64,000 bases of DNA, taken from positions 1 to 64,000 of the forward strand of contig CAJLIR010000005.1 in NCBI GenBank assembly GCA_905206805.1, written 5' to 3'. Position 1 is the stretch's first letter; each line of letters begins with the position of its first letter. Below the pieces are notes generated by a model. The model saw only the letters and a list, made by a program, of their open reading frames with translations, made no database searches and was not told the DNA's origin. The stretch comes from an uncultured Caryophanales bacterium (GTDB lineage: Bacteria; Bacillota_I; Bacilli_A; RF39; UBA660). Below are positions 1 through 8,928 of the stretch, one piece after another. A program made the translations under genes and the position numbers.

Positions 1-56
1 ATAACACTAATTATTTCATTTTCAATATGTAATTTTTTGACAATATTCGACAAATG

Positions 57-1616
57 TTATTCTTCTTTAATATGTATATTTTTAATTTTTACTTTATACC
101 CTTTTCTTCTTAAACCATCAATAGCATATTGAATTGATACTTTACTAAAGAATGGTATTTTAGGTCTCTCATCATTAGTCTTAGTAATAATTGCAAGTAC
201 AATAGTATAAATACTAGGTATAAAATCATCCTTAAATATAATTTTACCTATTTTTTTATTTGCTTCATCTCTAAAATTTACATCAAGTAGCATTTCACCA
301 GATACTGCAGCCTGATTAAATAAATGACTTAAATAGCTTGAACCACCATTTTTCTTAACATGTATTAAATTATTATCACTAGTTAAAACATCACAAACTT
401 CAATAGAACTTCTACCCATACCAGTAACCCTAACTGTCTCTTTGTCCATTAATATTGAATTATTTAAACTTGTACATAATTTTTTATTATATTCATCTTC
501 TCTTTCATTAGTATTAATTGGAAATTCTATGCCGGATATTTCTATAGATTTATAATAATTATTAATAGAACCGACAAAATCTTTATCAACTTTATACCAT
601 TTACCAAAGTTTAAACAGTAAGCATTACCATTATATTCTATTTCTGCTATTAAGCAGTTATATATACTCCATTCATATAAAGGTTCATCCCCATCAACTG
701 ACATTGCATATACTTTTCTATTTTTTAATGAATCTACATTAGGAATAATACCATCTTTAAACAATTCTATAACTTGTTTTATTTCTATGTCATCAAATCC
801 GAAGGTTGATGTTTTATATCTAAAATCAGATATATTTTCCCATTCAATTATTTCTGGAACCGCAGTCCATACTTTATCAAAATTCTTTTCATTAATATTT
901 CTTACTAATTCCAAATTAATCAATTCTTTAGTCTTTTTTTCTTTTACTTCTTTTATATTGTCTAACCAACTAAAATTTTCCTTATATTTATTACTCTTAT
1001 ACCTTTCATAACAAGATAACAAGAAAATATTTACATCATTTATTGTGACTGGGACTGAAACACTGAAAAGATCTCCACCTGTAATAGTATTTTTATTAAA
1101 TAATTCTTCATCGCTTTTCGCTGTGGCTTTCCTTAAAAAATCACTATATATGTCAAACCCAAATTCACTTATATCAGTTTTTTTAGGAGTTTGTTCATTT
1201 TTAGTTCTATGATCTCCTCCATAATTTGTTATACTCAACTGTCTAAAGCCATCTTTTGGAACACTATTTAACAGAATTTTAATACCAAATTGTTCTTCAA
1301 TAACATCTTCATTTAATAATGATTTACCATTTCCAAAAGGTATAGCAAAAACTTTTTCTTTTCCATCAATTACAAGTTTATGTAAAGATATTACTTTTGC
1401 ATGAGAATTACTTATTTCAACATCTTGTGTTTCATTAAAATATGATATTAACCATTCAGGCTTATGTTGTCGAGTCGGATCATAATATGTTATAGATTTA
1501 TCATCCTCACGTAACACATTTTTATAGGCATAGTCTTTTAATATTTCATCATACTTTACTTCATCTTTTATCAAATAAATTGTTATCTTATTAGATTTCT
1601 TTTTCTTTTCATTCAT
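57..1616 (-). CDS. TIGR04141/DUF6119-like sporadic defence-island protein
   Basis: A 519-residue soluble protein without signal peptide or membrane segment. I place it in the TIGR04141/DUF6119 family of sporadically distributed proteins by overall length and by the C-terminal segment around residues 420-450, which reads VKKNGGSSYLSHLFNQAAVS; that family carries a conserved Gly-Ser-Ser/LSHLF motif there. The biochemical role is not known to me; members are usually found near restriction or phage-defence genes, and here it lies just downstream of a restriction-modification pair. A hairpin at 1637-1684 separates it from that pair, so it may have its own transcript. The family call rests on motif memory only. 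Confidence 0.65.
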   Translation of the reverse strand: MNEKKKKSNKITIYLIKDEVKYDEILKDYAYKNVLREDDKSITYYDPTRQHKPEWLISYFNETQDVEISNSHAKVISLHKLVIDGKEKVFAIPFGNGKSLLNEDVIEEQFGIKILLNSVPKDGFRQLSITNYGGDHRTKNEQTPKKTDISEFGFDIYSDFLRKATAKSDEELFNKNTITGGDLFSVSVPVTINDVNIFLLSCYERYKSNKYKENFSWLDNIKEVKEKKTKELINLELVRNINEKNFDKVWTAVPEIIEWENISDFRYKTSTFGFDDIEIKQVIELFKDGIIPNVDSLKNRKVYAMSVDGDEPLYEWSIYNCLIAEIEYNGNAYCLNFGKWYKVDKDFVGSINNYYKSIEISGIEFPINTNEREDEYNKKLCTSLNNSILMDKETVRVTGMGRSSIEVCDVLTSDNNLIHVKKNGGSSYLSHLFNQAAVSGEMLLDVNFRDEANKKIGKIIFKDDFIPSIYTIVLAIITKTNDERPKIPFFSKVSIQYAIDGLRRKGYKVKIKNIHIKEE

Positions 1617-1636
1617 ACAATTTCACCACTTACTAC

Positions 1637-1684
1637 AAAAAAAGGCGTAATACAAAACCATAAAGCCTGTACTAGCGCCTTTTT
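1637..1684 (-). terminator. Long hairpin terminator after the restriction-modification genes
   Basis: On the minus strand an AAAAAGGCG arm pairs with CGCCTTTTT and encloses a second stem (TAGTACA with TGTATTA). It ends in a T run and sits between the specificity gene (end 1726) and the next gene (start 1616). A diverged relative of this hairpin occurs at 44237-44275. Confidence 0.6.
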
Positions 1685-1725
1685 CTTCTTTAATATATTA
1701 TACCATTAATCAACAAAGAATACAA

Positions 1726-2829
1726 TTATTCAAAAACTATTTGTCTATTCTCAATATCTTCCATTAAATCAGTAGCATCTGATAACTCGTAATAAAATTT
1801 TTCAATCATATCATATGAATTAACCAAATTAATTATATTCTTATTAAATTTATATAATGGAATAGTCATTGTCTTTATAACATCCGTCAATGGGAAAATA
1901 GCTACATCAGCATTTGAAGAAACAGAATAAAACTTAGGTTGAAGTAAAATTCTCAAAAATTTTAAATATATTTCTTCATCGTCTTCAGTTTGAATGTTTA
2001 AAATATTAAATGATTCTTCTTTTAAATAAAGAATAAATGCATTTGTATTTGTAGCATAATTCCCTTTTGGCATATATGTTAACTTACCAGCATTACCTCT
2101 TGTAACCAAATGTAAAATTCGCCTATTTTCAATAAAATGAATTCCCTTAGTATTTATTGGTATTCTTCCGTACTCATTTGCATTGGAGTTACCGCTTAAA
2201 ACAGTTATATATTCACCATCATAATTTCTATTTGAATTAATATATATGCCTTCTTCACTCAAAGAATCATTTCTACTGACATAACCTAATACTTTATTAA
2301 GATTTACTTCCTCATCATATGAGAAATCAACAATAACTTCTTTTTCTAATGATTTAAGTAGTTTCATCCTCATCTCTTGAATACTTTCATTATAAAAGTT
2401 AATTGCTTTAAATTTCGTAATTAATTTTTCTTGCTGCTTTTTTTCAGGTAAATCAATATCAATATTTTCAACTATTTCTTTGTTTAAATAACTAACACCC
2501 TCTTTACTTGTAGCATTTTTTAAAAACTCCGAAGGTAATAAATATTGAAAATATTCAAGTAAAACCTTATCCTTATATTCATCTTTTAATAATAAACATG
2601 CAGTATTATTGGCATCAAATGGCTTATCTTGAATAAAAAGTTTCCCACTAAATGCTTTTGTTGGATATGTTAAACAAGGAAGCATGCTCTCGTCTATAAT
2701 TGTTTTATTCCAAAAACCTTTTAAATCATTATTCCCTGTATATATAGGAATATCACCTGGTGAATTATAAATTTCTTCATCAGTAATTTGATGACCTTGA
2801 ACTACTTTAAATATTTCTGCTAGCTTCAT
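1726..2829 (-). CDS. Restriction-modification specificity subunit (HsdS/BcgB-like)
   Basis: About 368 residues. The N-terminal KLAEIFKVVQGHQITDEEIY segment and the following YTGNN motif are typical of type I S-subunit target-recognition domains; a second, weaker half follows a helical spacer around residues 130-185, so two recognition domains are likely. It would direct the upstream methylase/nuclease to its DNA sequence. I take the ATG at 2829 because GGTGA lies just before it; the longer GTG start at 2841 would sit on that ribosome-binding site. The gene overlaps the 3' end of the methylase gene, which implies translational coupling. Confidence 0.8.
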   Translation of the reverse strand: MKLAEIFKVVQGHQITDEEIYNSPGDIPIYTGNNDLKGFWNKTIIDESMLPCLTYPTKAFSGKLFIQDKPFDANNTACLLLKDEYKDKVLLEYFQYLLPSEFLKNATSKEGVSYLNKEIVENIDIDLPEKKQQEKLITKFKAINFYNESIQEMRMKLLKSLEKEVIVDFSYDEEVNLNKVLGYVSRNDSLSEEGIYINSNRNYDGEYITVLSGNSNANEYGRIPINTKGIHFIENRRILHLVTRGNAGKLTYMPKGNYATNTNAFILYLKEESFNILNIQTEDDEEIYLKFLRILLQPKFYSVSSNADVAIFPLTDVIKTMTIPLYKFNKNIINLVNSYDMIEKFYYELSDATDLMEDIENRQIVFE

Positions 2830-4864
2830 ATATTTCACCAAACTCTTTTATTTTTTTACAAATTTTATCTACTTCTTTAGTCAAATCACTAATAGTTATA
2901 TAATTAGGTTCATAAGGTCTTAAATAATACTCTGGTAATAACGTATAATATTTATCTTTTATTATATAATTAATATTTATATATCCACCTTTTCTCTTTT
3001 TGACTTTTTTATTTTGCTCATTTATCCATTCTGTACCACCCATTGTAAGATCATCATACTTCATCCATCGTTGTTCTAATAATCCTGGTTTTTCCACTCC
3101 GTTGTTATCAACATATCCAGATATTTCATCATGCATATATGAATTATCATCAAATCTTAATTTTGTAGGAAATCTTTTATCAGAATTAGCAAGACCATCA
3201 TTATCAATTATGTACATCCAAATTGGCTTTTCCTGTATTTTCGTAAATTTCTCTCCTCTTTTTTGGATAAAAATCGCATAGGTTTTTTCTTTTGTATATG
3301 GAGCAAAAGCAAATTTTGGTAAAGAAATAATAGATAATATATCGCATTTTTCTAACAATTCTTTTCTAAATAGTTTATATGATGGATTTTCTAGTACACC
3401 ATCAGGAGTAATAATACATGCTTTACCACCAACAGTTAATAACTTTATGACCTTGCAAATAAATGCAATTTCATTTCTTATAGTAGAAATGCTACTTGTT
3501 TCCGCCTTTACGGTACCATTACCGTATGGAGGATTAGTAATAACATAATCATATTCCATATTCAAAATATTAATACTATCGTCTTTTTTGGGAACAAGAG
3601 TATCATCATCATACATATTTGTATGTCCATCACCAACTAAAAACATATTTAATCTTGTCCTAGAAATATTCTCTTTTCTAACATCTATACCATAAAAACA
3701 TTTTTTTGATAAAAACTCTTTCGTTTTAGAATTATAAGTAGAAGATTTTTTATAATTATTTTCCAATACCTTAAAACTTTCAGTCAAAAATCCACCGGTG
3801 CCACATGCAGGATCTATTATTTTAAATTCATGAGATTCTTTAAATTCTACTTCCTCATTTAATAAAAGTTTTGAAAAAACATGAGTATAATGTCTTCTAG
3901 TAAAGTATTCTCCAAAATCCTTTTTTTCCTTAGAAGAAGCAAACATTTCATATACAGCACCAAACAAATCAAAACCAGCACCATGTAATGGCTTCATTGA
4001 ATCTATTATTTCATAAATTAATCTAACATTTTCGTTAGAAACTAAAGGTGTTTCATCAGGTTCACTAGTGATTAAGCCTTTTACTAATTCCATCAAATTC
4101 TTAAATTCACTAAAAGATGAATTTGACTCTAAATATGATATATATGCTGCTAAATTACCAACTAGTTTTATATCCATTTTATCATTACATTGTGACCAAT
4201 ATATTTTGGTTTTATCTTTAATTTTATCAATATCACATTTTTCTTCAAAATATTCCATTGCAATAAAACCAACTGTAAAATCTATTTTTTGAACATTATC
4301 TTTAAAATTTATTTGTCTATAAACGTTTGCAAGTTCCCATAATTTTTTATTAAAAACTGCTTCAGATATAGTTGACAATGTATCAACATTTGTTGAAATA
4401 TTAACTATATCATTATCATCATTTATTTTTTTATTAATTAATCTCAAAATATCCATTGTCTGAAATTCTCTAATAGGATTATCATTAAGTGATATCTCTT
4501 GTATGTTTTTCGCATTATAAAAAATTGCTGTCTTACAATTGGTTACAATAAAATAATTAAGTCCAAGTTTTTTAGATTTAACTTTTCCTTGTTCAATTGC
4601 ATCTATCCAATCAGCATCACCTATATTACAATTACTATCTTTTGCTTCTGCATATGCTATTAGATTTTCAATATATTGAGTTTCATTTCCTTCATTATAT
4701 TCATATTCAGATATCAATAAATCTGGTCTTTTTGATCCAGTGTATTTAGAAAAAGTGGTGTCATTAACTATATTCCTAAAAGGTATATTTAATTGATCTA
4801 CTAAAACCTCTGTAATTAATCTGCTTACAGATAATGCTTCTTTTTTATTACTTTTTTTCATCAT
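2807..4864 (-). CDS. BcgI-like restriction endonuclease/N6-adenine methyltransferase
   Basis: About 685 residues. The N-terminal 130 residues look like a PD-(D/E)xK nuclease: RPDLLISE, then AYAEAKDSN, then a beta-strand ending FIVTN. The rest is an HsdM-type N6-adenine methyltransferase with a SAM motif (DPACGTGGF) and catalytic NPPY near residue 440. A nuclease and methylase in one chain of this size, followed by a separate S subunit of about 370 residues and no visible HsdR, matches the BcgI (type IIB/IIG) plan better than classical type I. Start chosen at ATG 4864, five bases after GGAG; ATG 4861 is also possible. The nuclease call is from motif spacing only. Confidence 0.75.
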   Translation of the reverse strand: MMKKSNKKEALSVSRLITEVLVDQLNIPFRNIVNDTTFSKYTGSKRPDLLISEYEYNEGNETQYIENLIAYAEAKDSNCNIGDADWIDAIEQGKVKSKKLGLNYFIVTNCKTAIFYNAKNIQEISLNDNPIREFQTMDILRLINKKINDDNDIVNISTNVDTLSTISEAVFNKKLWELANVYRQINFKDNVQKIDFTVGFIAMEYFEEKCDIDKIKDKTKIYWSQCNDKMDIKLVGNLAAYISYLESNSSFSEFKNLMELVKGLITSEPDETPLVSNENVRLIYEIIDSMKPLHGAGFDLFGAVYEMFASSKEKKDFGEYFTRRHYTHVFSKLLLNEEVEFKESHEFKIIDPACGTGGFLTESFKVLENNYKKSSTYNSKTKEFLSKKCFYGIDVRKENISRTRLNMFLVGDGHTNMYDDDTLVPKKDDSINILNMEYDYVITNPPYGNGTVKAETSSISTIRNEIAFICKVIKLLTVGGKACIITPDGVLENPSYKLFRKELLEKCDILSIISLPKFAFAPYTKEKTYAIFIQKRGEKFTKIQEKPIWMYIIDNDGLANSDKRFPTKLRFDDNSYMHDEISGYVDNNGVEKPGLLEQRWMKYDDLTMGGTEWINEQNKKVKKRKGGYININYIIKDKYYTLLPEYYLRPYEPNYITISDLTKEVDKICKKIKEFGEIYEASRNI

Positions 4865-4870
4865 ATCCAC

Positions 4871-5062
4871 TCCACTGCTTTCATTTTTCTACTATTTTTA
4901 TTTTAACACTTTTTTTACTTTTTCACAATATGTATCGTAAATTTTACATTTTATTTTCAAAATAGGGCTTGGGACATTTCCCACATACGAATTTCGTACG
5001 GGAGTACAAATTCATTGCTTGCTAGACAATAAATCTACTCCCAAACCAATTCGTTTCAATAA
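4871..5062. other. Intergenic stretch at the boundary with the TnpV unit
   Basis: No ORF is supported. The segment 4967-5047 is less AT-rich than its surroundings and contains short palindromes (CGAATTTCG at 4988) and complementary GGGAG/CTCCC blocks. It could be a transposon end or a small structured RNA; I see no tRNA fold in it. Confidence 0.3.
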
Positions 5063-5093
5063 AAAAACTCTATCATTTTTATCTGACAGAGTT
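5063..5093 (-). terminator. Terminator of the TnpV operon
   Basis: Minus-strand hairpin AACTCTG(TCA)...TGATAGAGTT followed by seven T residues, just after the stop codon at 5102 of the downstream TnpV-operon gene. Confidence 0.75.
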
Positions 5094-5101
5094 CTTCTTT
5101 T

Positions 5102-5413
5102 TCAATAATATTTCTTTAATATCATTGGATTATCTTTTATTATTATTAAATTATATTTTATTTTTAATATTTCTTTTATCTTAGGTATAAGTCTACTAAT
5201 ATCACATCTACAATTAAATATATCTATGGCAGAGTTAATATGATTTATTAAATTACATTCTGATAAACAATGTCTACTATATGCATTTGCTAAATAAAAT
5301 GCTACTACATCTGGTATAACATAATTATTTAAATAATTATTAACATTGTTATAGAAAGGTAAATATATTTTTTCAAATTCTTTATCAGTTATATCACACA
5401 TAGATATACTCAT
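5102..5413 (-). CDS. Small hypothetical protein coupled to TnpV
   Basis: 103 codons, or 99 from the internal Met, overlapping the end of the tnpV-like gene by 20 bases in another frame. No recognised domain; the product is rich in Ile, Asn and Tyr and contains several Cys residues (CDIT, RHCLSECN, NCRCD). The tight overlap and the shared terminator say that it is transcribed with tnpV and probably belongs to the same mobile unit. Function unknown. Confidence 0.5.
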   Translation of the reverse strand: MSISMCDITDKEFEKIYLPFYNNVNNYLNNYVIPDVVAFYLANAYSRHCLSECNLINHINSAIDIFNCRCDISRLIPKIKEILKIKYNLIIIKDNPMILKKYY

Positions 5414-5744
5414 TTAAAATAATTTCTTCTACCCAATTTTTTATATTATTCATTTTACCTATCCATAACATTTGATTATTGTTCTTTAATTCTTCATTAA
5501 TATTTTCTTTTTCAGCAAGTTGTTTAATTAAATCTTGTTCTTTTTCCATAAGTATAATATCAATATCATGCAAATGCTCATTCAACTTATCCTTCATAAG
5601 CAGTTCAGTATATAATCCTATTTTATTCTTCTTTAAATACTCTAACTTAAGCAACCCATACTTTCCTATATTAAATCTTTCTTTATCTTCTAATATTAAA
5701 TCTGGTAATAAATAATCACCAACTTTTGTGTAACTAATATTCAT
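5394..5744 (-). CDS. tnpV: TnpV-type transposon-encoded protein
   Basis: 116 residues. The opening YTKVGDYLLPDL, the central IGKYG..KLEYLK and the ending MNNIKNWVEEIILNEYIY follow the pattern of the transposon-encoded TnpV family found in integrative and mobilizable elements of Bacillota. The role of TnpV is not established. GGAGAA precedes the ATG by a normal distance. The gene starts 43 bases from the broken 3' end of an amidase gene, so it probably marks the right end of a third insertion that extends left, perhaps beyond the window. Confidence 0.75.
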   Translation of the reverse strand: MNISYTKVGDYLLPDLILEDKERFNIGKYGLLKLEYLKKNKIGLYTELLMKDKLNEHLHDIDIILMEKEQDLIKQLAEKENINEELKNNNQMLWIGKMNNIKNWVEEIILNEYIYV

Positions 5745-5786
5745 AACAGTTCTCCATTTCCTTCTATATTTGTTTGGCTTTAATTG

Positions 5787-6047
5787 TTATACATTCGTTA
5801 CACAATGACTATCGCCACCTCCTGCATTTATGTGATTAGATATAACAATTACATCTTTATTATTTCCAAATGCTTCTAAAATACGGTTAACCCTTTCAGT
5901 TGGTGATATAGTTTCATCACTTACTCTAGTCATTTTAACATCAGCACCCAATTCTTTAAATAAATCATACATATATTGCGAAATTGCTAAAGTCAATTCT
6001 TTTTCAATTATTCCATTTCCACTGGCACCTGGATCATCACCACCATG
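5787..6047 (-). pseudogene. N-acetylmuramoyl-L-alanine amidase, middle fragment (split at both ends)
   Basis: Reading from 6047 the frame is HGGDDPGASGNGI..., the start of an Amidase_3 fold with the first zinc-ligand histidine, followed by KMTR, SPTERVNRIL and the second zinc-ligand segment ISNHINAGGGD. It then runs into unrelated residues and stops at 5787. The missing N-terminus (MKDLKIVIDAG) lies at 17085-17118 beyond the 11-kb element; the C-terminal part after GGGD is absent and was presumably separated by the TnpV-bearing insertion. Removing the 11-kb element would restore the front of the gene but not its end, so this amidase is probably dead unless both insertions excise. Confidence 0.85.
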
Positions 6048-6048
6048 T
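6043..6048. other. Left attachment junction of the 11-kb element
   Basis: CCATGT here and at 17081-17086 are the only matching bases at the two junctions, with partly matching neighbours. The minus-strand frame changes from element sequence to amidase HGGDDPGA exactly here. The crossover dinucleotide is most simply CA of the CAT (His) codon, as in the cwlD insertion. Confidence 0.75.
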
Positions 6049-6086
6049 GCAGGAATCGGAAAAGTCCAAATTTTATTATTTTTATA

Positions 6087-7682
6087 TTAGAACTCAAAGT
6101 TCCATTCTATTTCAATATCTCTTGTTTTATTTTCTTTATTATAATTCCCAATATATACTTTATCAATAAATTCATCAACTATTATCTTATTTAAAGAATC
6201 AATATGTTTATATTTTTTTAAAATATCATTAGCTTGTTTTTTATTTTCTTTTATAGTGTTTAGATTATTAATTTCATTTTCAATAGTTTCTATTCTATTA
6301 GTCATAGTTTCTATTTCTTTTAAATAATCATTAGCCATTAAAGAAAACATTTCTTCATTAACATTTCCTTTTATTTTATCTTCATAAAGATTTCTATAAT
6401 AGTTTTTGTTATCATTGATTTTCTTTTCAAGATTACTTTTTTCTTTTTTTAGTATATTAATTGTTTCATCATTTGTATTTTGTTTATTAGTCTGATTATA
6501 GAGATTTTGTAAATTAGTTTCATCATAATAGTTATCTAATAAATCATTTATAGCATTCAATAATATTTGTTCTAATTCATCCATTCTAATTGCTTTATTA
6601 TTATCACATGAATGATATTTTTTAGCACCCTTACATTGCATATATGCTCTTTTACCAGTTGATTCAGTTTTAACATTATAAACATTTCTCATAAAAGATT
6701 TTCCACAACACATACAATATATTTTTTTACTTAAATAATGAATTTCACCATTTTTAGTTGGCGATGCATGTGTTTTTAAAATATTTTGTACTTTGTTCCA
6801 TGTTTCAATATCAATAATAGGTTCATGTGTATTTTCTATTCTACACCAATCTTTTTCATCAACCTTTTTAAATTTATGAACTTTATATCCCATTGAAGTT
6901 TTTTTACCTTGAACTAAATTGCCAATATATACTTCATTCCTTAAGATTTGAGCAATTGTATCAGTATTCCATCTAACATTTTTTAAATCACAATTAGAAC
7001 AAACAAATTTACTTCCTTTTTGCTTTTTATATACTGACCTAGGCGGAATATTATTATTGTTTAGATATTCACATATTTTATGATAACCATTACCACTTGC
7101 ATATATATCGAATATCTTTTTAACAACTTCTGCTGCTACTGGATCAATGATTAGTTTATGACCATCTTCACTTCTATCATATCCATAAGGAGCAAAACTA
7201 CCCATAAATAATCCATCTTCTCTTTTATTTCTTAATGACTTTTTTATATTTGAGGATAAATCATCTAAATACCATTCATTTATAAGTCCATTTATTTGAC
7301 GAGATTTCTTGTTGGATTCAATACTTGTATCAGCATTATCAACGATACTTACAAATCTAACTCCCCATTCTATAAACTTATTATGTAAGTACCTTTCAAT
7401 AACTTCCATATCTCTTGAAAATCTTGATTGACTTTTACATAAAACTAAATTTATTTTTCCACTTTCACAATCTTTTAAAAGTCTATTAAAGTCCGGTCTA
7501 TCTACTCCAGCGCCCGAAAAATCATCATCAGAATAAATATCTACAACATTCCATCCATTTTGATTAGCAAATTTTAGACACATACTTCTTTGATTTACTA
7601 TTGAATCACTATCATCATTTTTATTTAATTTATCTCTATCTTCATCAGATAATCTACAATATACACCTACCTTTTCTAGCAT
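6087..7682 (-). CDS. Large serine recombinase (integrase of the 11-kb element)
   Basis: About 531 residues. Resolvase domain with catalytic Ser at residue 12 (YCRLSDED), then SQSRFSRD and a conserved EDGLFMGSFAPYGYD junction to the Recombinase domain. A zinc beta-ribbon follows (CMCCG...CKG...CDNN) and then a long coiled coil (about residues 395-490). It catalyses integration and excision of the element. Start taken at ATG 7682, seven bases after GGAGG; the ORF could extend to 7688. Strongly similar along its length to the recombinase at 19886-21520, and both sit just inside the same end of their element. Confidence 0.95.
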   Translation of the reverse strand: MLEKVGVYCRLSDEDRDKLNKNDDSDSIVNQRSMCLKFANQNGWNVVDIYSDDDFSGAGVDRPDFNRLLKDCESGKINLVLCKSQSRFSRDMEVIERYLHNKFIEWGVRFVSIVDNADTSIESNKKSRQINGLINEWYLDDLSSNIKKSLRNKREDGLFMGSFAPYGYDRSEDGHKLIIDPVAAEVVKKIFDIYASGNGYHKICEYLNNNNIPPRSVYKKQKGSKFVCSNCDLKNVRWNTDTIAQILRNEVYIGNLVQGKKTSMGYKVHKFKKVDEKDWCRIENTHEPIIDIETWNKVQNILKTHASPTKNGEIHYLSKKIYCMCCGKSFMRNVYNVKTESTGKRAYMQCKGAKKYHSCDNNKAIRMDELEQILLNAINDLLDNYYDETNLQNLYNQTNKQNTNDETINILKKEKSNLEKKINDNKNYYRNLYEDKIKGNVNEEMFSLMANDYLKEIETMTNRIETIENEINNLNTIKENKKQANDILKKYKHIDSLNKIIVDEFIDKVYIGNYNKENKTRDIEIEWNFEF

Positions 7683-7752
7683 AGCCATTCCTCCAATACT
7701 TGTTTGAAATGACTAAAATAATTAATAAATACAATCATATTATACCTTAATA

Positions 7753-7896
7753 TTAAGAATTCTTTAATATTAATTCTTGATTTTCTAAAGCAATAATAAT
7801 ATTTAATAGTTTTCTATTAAAAATCTCTTTTATTTCATTCTTTGTTTTATTATCATTTGTCTTAAATTTATATTTTACATTATATACTACCTCCAT
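7753..7896 (-). CDS. Small ORF upstream of the recombinase, conserved in both elements
   Basis: 47 codons starting MEVVYNVKYKFKTNDN, preceded by a GGGGG ribosome-binding site. The product resembles the 49-codon ORF at 21593-21742: YNV...KTN, then (E/D)xIK.(I/L)FN.KLL(N/D)(I/V)II(A/S)LE align. Both lie directly upstream of the paralogous recombinases, so the small protein is part of the core module. A directionality factor or recombinase partner is a reasonable guess, but nothing in the sequence proves it. Confidence 0.55.
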   Translation of the reverse strand: MEVVYNVKYKFKTNDNKTKNEIKEIFNRKLLNIIIALENQELILKNS

Positions 7897-7958
7897 TACA
7901 TCTATTCCCCCTTTGCTTATTTCTTATAAAGCATAACCTCTAAGTTTTTAATCATATA

Positions 7959-8423
7959 TCAATCCTCCTTAAACTCACTCAATAATTTTTCCATTTCTTC
8001 TATTTCCTCTGGACTCGCAAGACTAGATTTACAAACTTCTGGATGTTCCATCCAATAAGGTACATTTTCTTTATAGTTATTATATTTATTTTTATATTTA
8101 TTATTTATATTATGGGTGCAACTACTTGCATGCTTTTCATTACTCGTTTTTGCACTCTCTAATGCATTTTTTGTTGGTATCTTATCTGTGTTTAAATATA
8201 TTCTTCTTTTTCCGTTTTCAAATTTAATTTTAATATATTCTAATTTTTTAAGTTTTGACAATGAATAATTTATTGTTCTTTGAGATTTATTAATATACTT
8301 CTCTAAATATTCATTACTTGCATAACAATAGGTATTCTTTAAGGTAAGTGATATGATAAGTCCCATTAACATTCTATCCGTTTCAGATAAGGAACTATCA
8401 TTAAATAATATTCTTGGAATCAT
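7959..8423 (-). CDS. Replication-initiator-like helix-turn-helix protein
   Basis: About 154 residues. The N-terminal half has a winged-helix pattern (SETDRMLMGLIISLT...YCYASNEYLEKYINKSQRTINYSLSKL...YIKI) like phage and plasmid replisome-organiser/HTH_36 proteins, followed by a polar Asn/Lys-rich linker and an acidic tail. The start is unclear: ATG 8423 lacks a good ribosome-binding site, while GTG 8456 overlaps an AAAGGTG. It lies downstream of the regulated promoter at 8882-8910 and probably forms an operon with the 8580-8837 gene. Confidence 0.55.
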   Translation of the reverse strand: MIPRILFNDSSLSETDRMLMGLIISLTLKNTYCYASNEYLEKYINKSQRTINYSLSKLKKLEYIKIKFENGKRRIYLNTDKIPTKNALESAKTSNEKHASSCTHNINNKYKNKYNNYKENVPYWMEHPEVCKSSLASPEEIEEMEKLLSEFKED

Positions 8424-8579
8424 AATAAAATCACAATCTAAATAAATATATATCACCTTTTAAATAATAAATAAGGACTATAATTCCTATTTGTTTTTCT
8501 ATAATAAATATAGAAAGGTACTAATATAAATCTCCGAACATTTACTGTACCTTATTTTACTAACGATTATCAATCATTT

Positions 8580-8837
8580 TTAGTAAACATGAATTTCATA
8601 CATTCCTGGATTATATTCTTTAAATACTATATATTTAAATTTTTCTAGTATTTTTAAGTTATTTCTAAATCCAACATTTGTAATTGATAAGATTTGTTGT
8701 ATATCTCCAATATTCACATGTGTTATTGTTTTATTGAAACTTTGTGAATATAAATAGGCATATATTTCTTTAGTTTCAGGTTTAATACTCTTATCTTTCC
8801 ATATTTTATGCTTTGTTAAATCTAATTTTCTTTTCAT
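8580..8837 (-). CDS. Small winged-helix-like protein, first gene of the repressed operon
   Basis: 85 residues: KHKIWKDKSIKPETKEIYAY followed by a helix-turn-helix-like THVNIGDIQQILSITNVGFRNNLKIL, then a short wing. This pattern is common in replication or plasmid-control proteins of mobile elements. It has a strong ribosome-binding site (GAGGAGG) and a near-consensus promoter with an operator between promoter and gene, so it is the target of the divergent XRE regulator. Exact function unknown. Confidence 0.55.
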   Translation of the reverse strand: MKRKLDLTKHKIWKDKSIKPETKEIYAYLYSQSFNKTITHVNIGDIQQILSITNVGFRNNLKILEKFKYIVFKEYNPGMYEIHVY

Positions 8838-8857
8838 TTTATCCTCCTCTCTATTTT

Positions 8858-8874
8858 TGGAAATTAAGTTTCCA
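8858..8874. promoter_or_regulatory. Operator palindrome for the XRE regulator
   Basis: TGGAAA-TTAAG-TTTCCA is a perfect 6-bp inverted repeat with a 5-bp spacer, placed just downstream of the minus-strand -10 box. A half site (CTAAGTTTCCAT) recurs at 8911-8922, between the two divergent promoters. Position and repetition point to repressor binding by the neighbouring XRE protein. Confidence 0.6.
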
Positions 8875-8881
8875 TATCTAC

Positions 8882-8910
8882 ATATTACATCGCAATCACC
8901 ATCCTGTCAA
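8882..8910 (-). promoter_or_regulatory. Sigma-A-type promoter of the minus-strand replication-like operon
   Basis: Minus strand: TTGACA (8910-8905), 17-bp spacer, TAATAT (8887-8882). It drives the genes at 8837 and below. Confidence 0.75.
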
Positions 8911-8928
8911 CTAAGTTTCCATTTTTTA

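Noticed and set aside
44..58. Spo0A-box-like TTCGACA
   Set aside because: It lies downstream of the first gene, has no promoter nearby, and a 7-base match is expected by chance in this sequence.
4967..5062. Possible tRNA or structured RNA gene near GGGCTTGGGACATTTCCC
   Set aside because: No cloverleaf, T arm or CCA-like end can be drawn; left as a possible transposon end.
5984..6169. Plus-strand ORF over the amidase/recombinase junction
   Set aside because: It crosses the element boundary and has no ribosome-binding site; the minus-strand reading explains the region.
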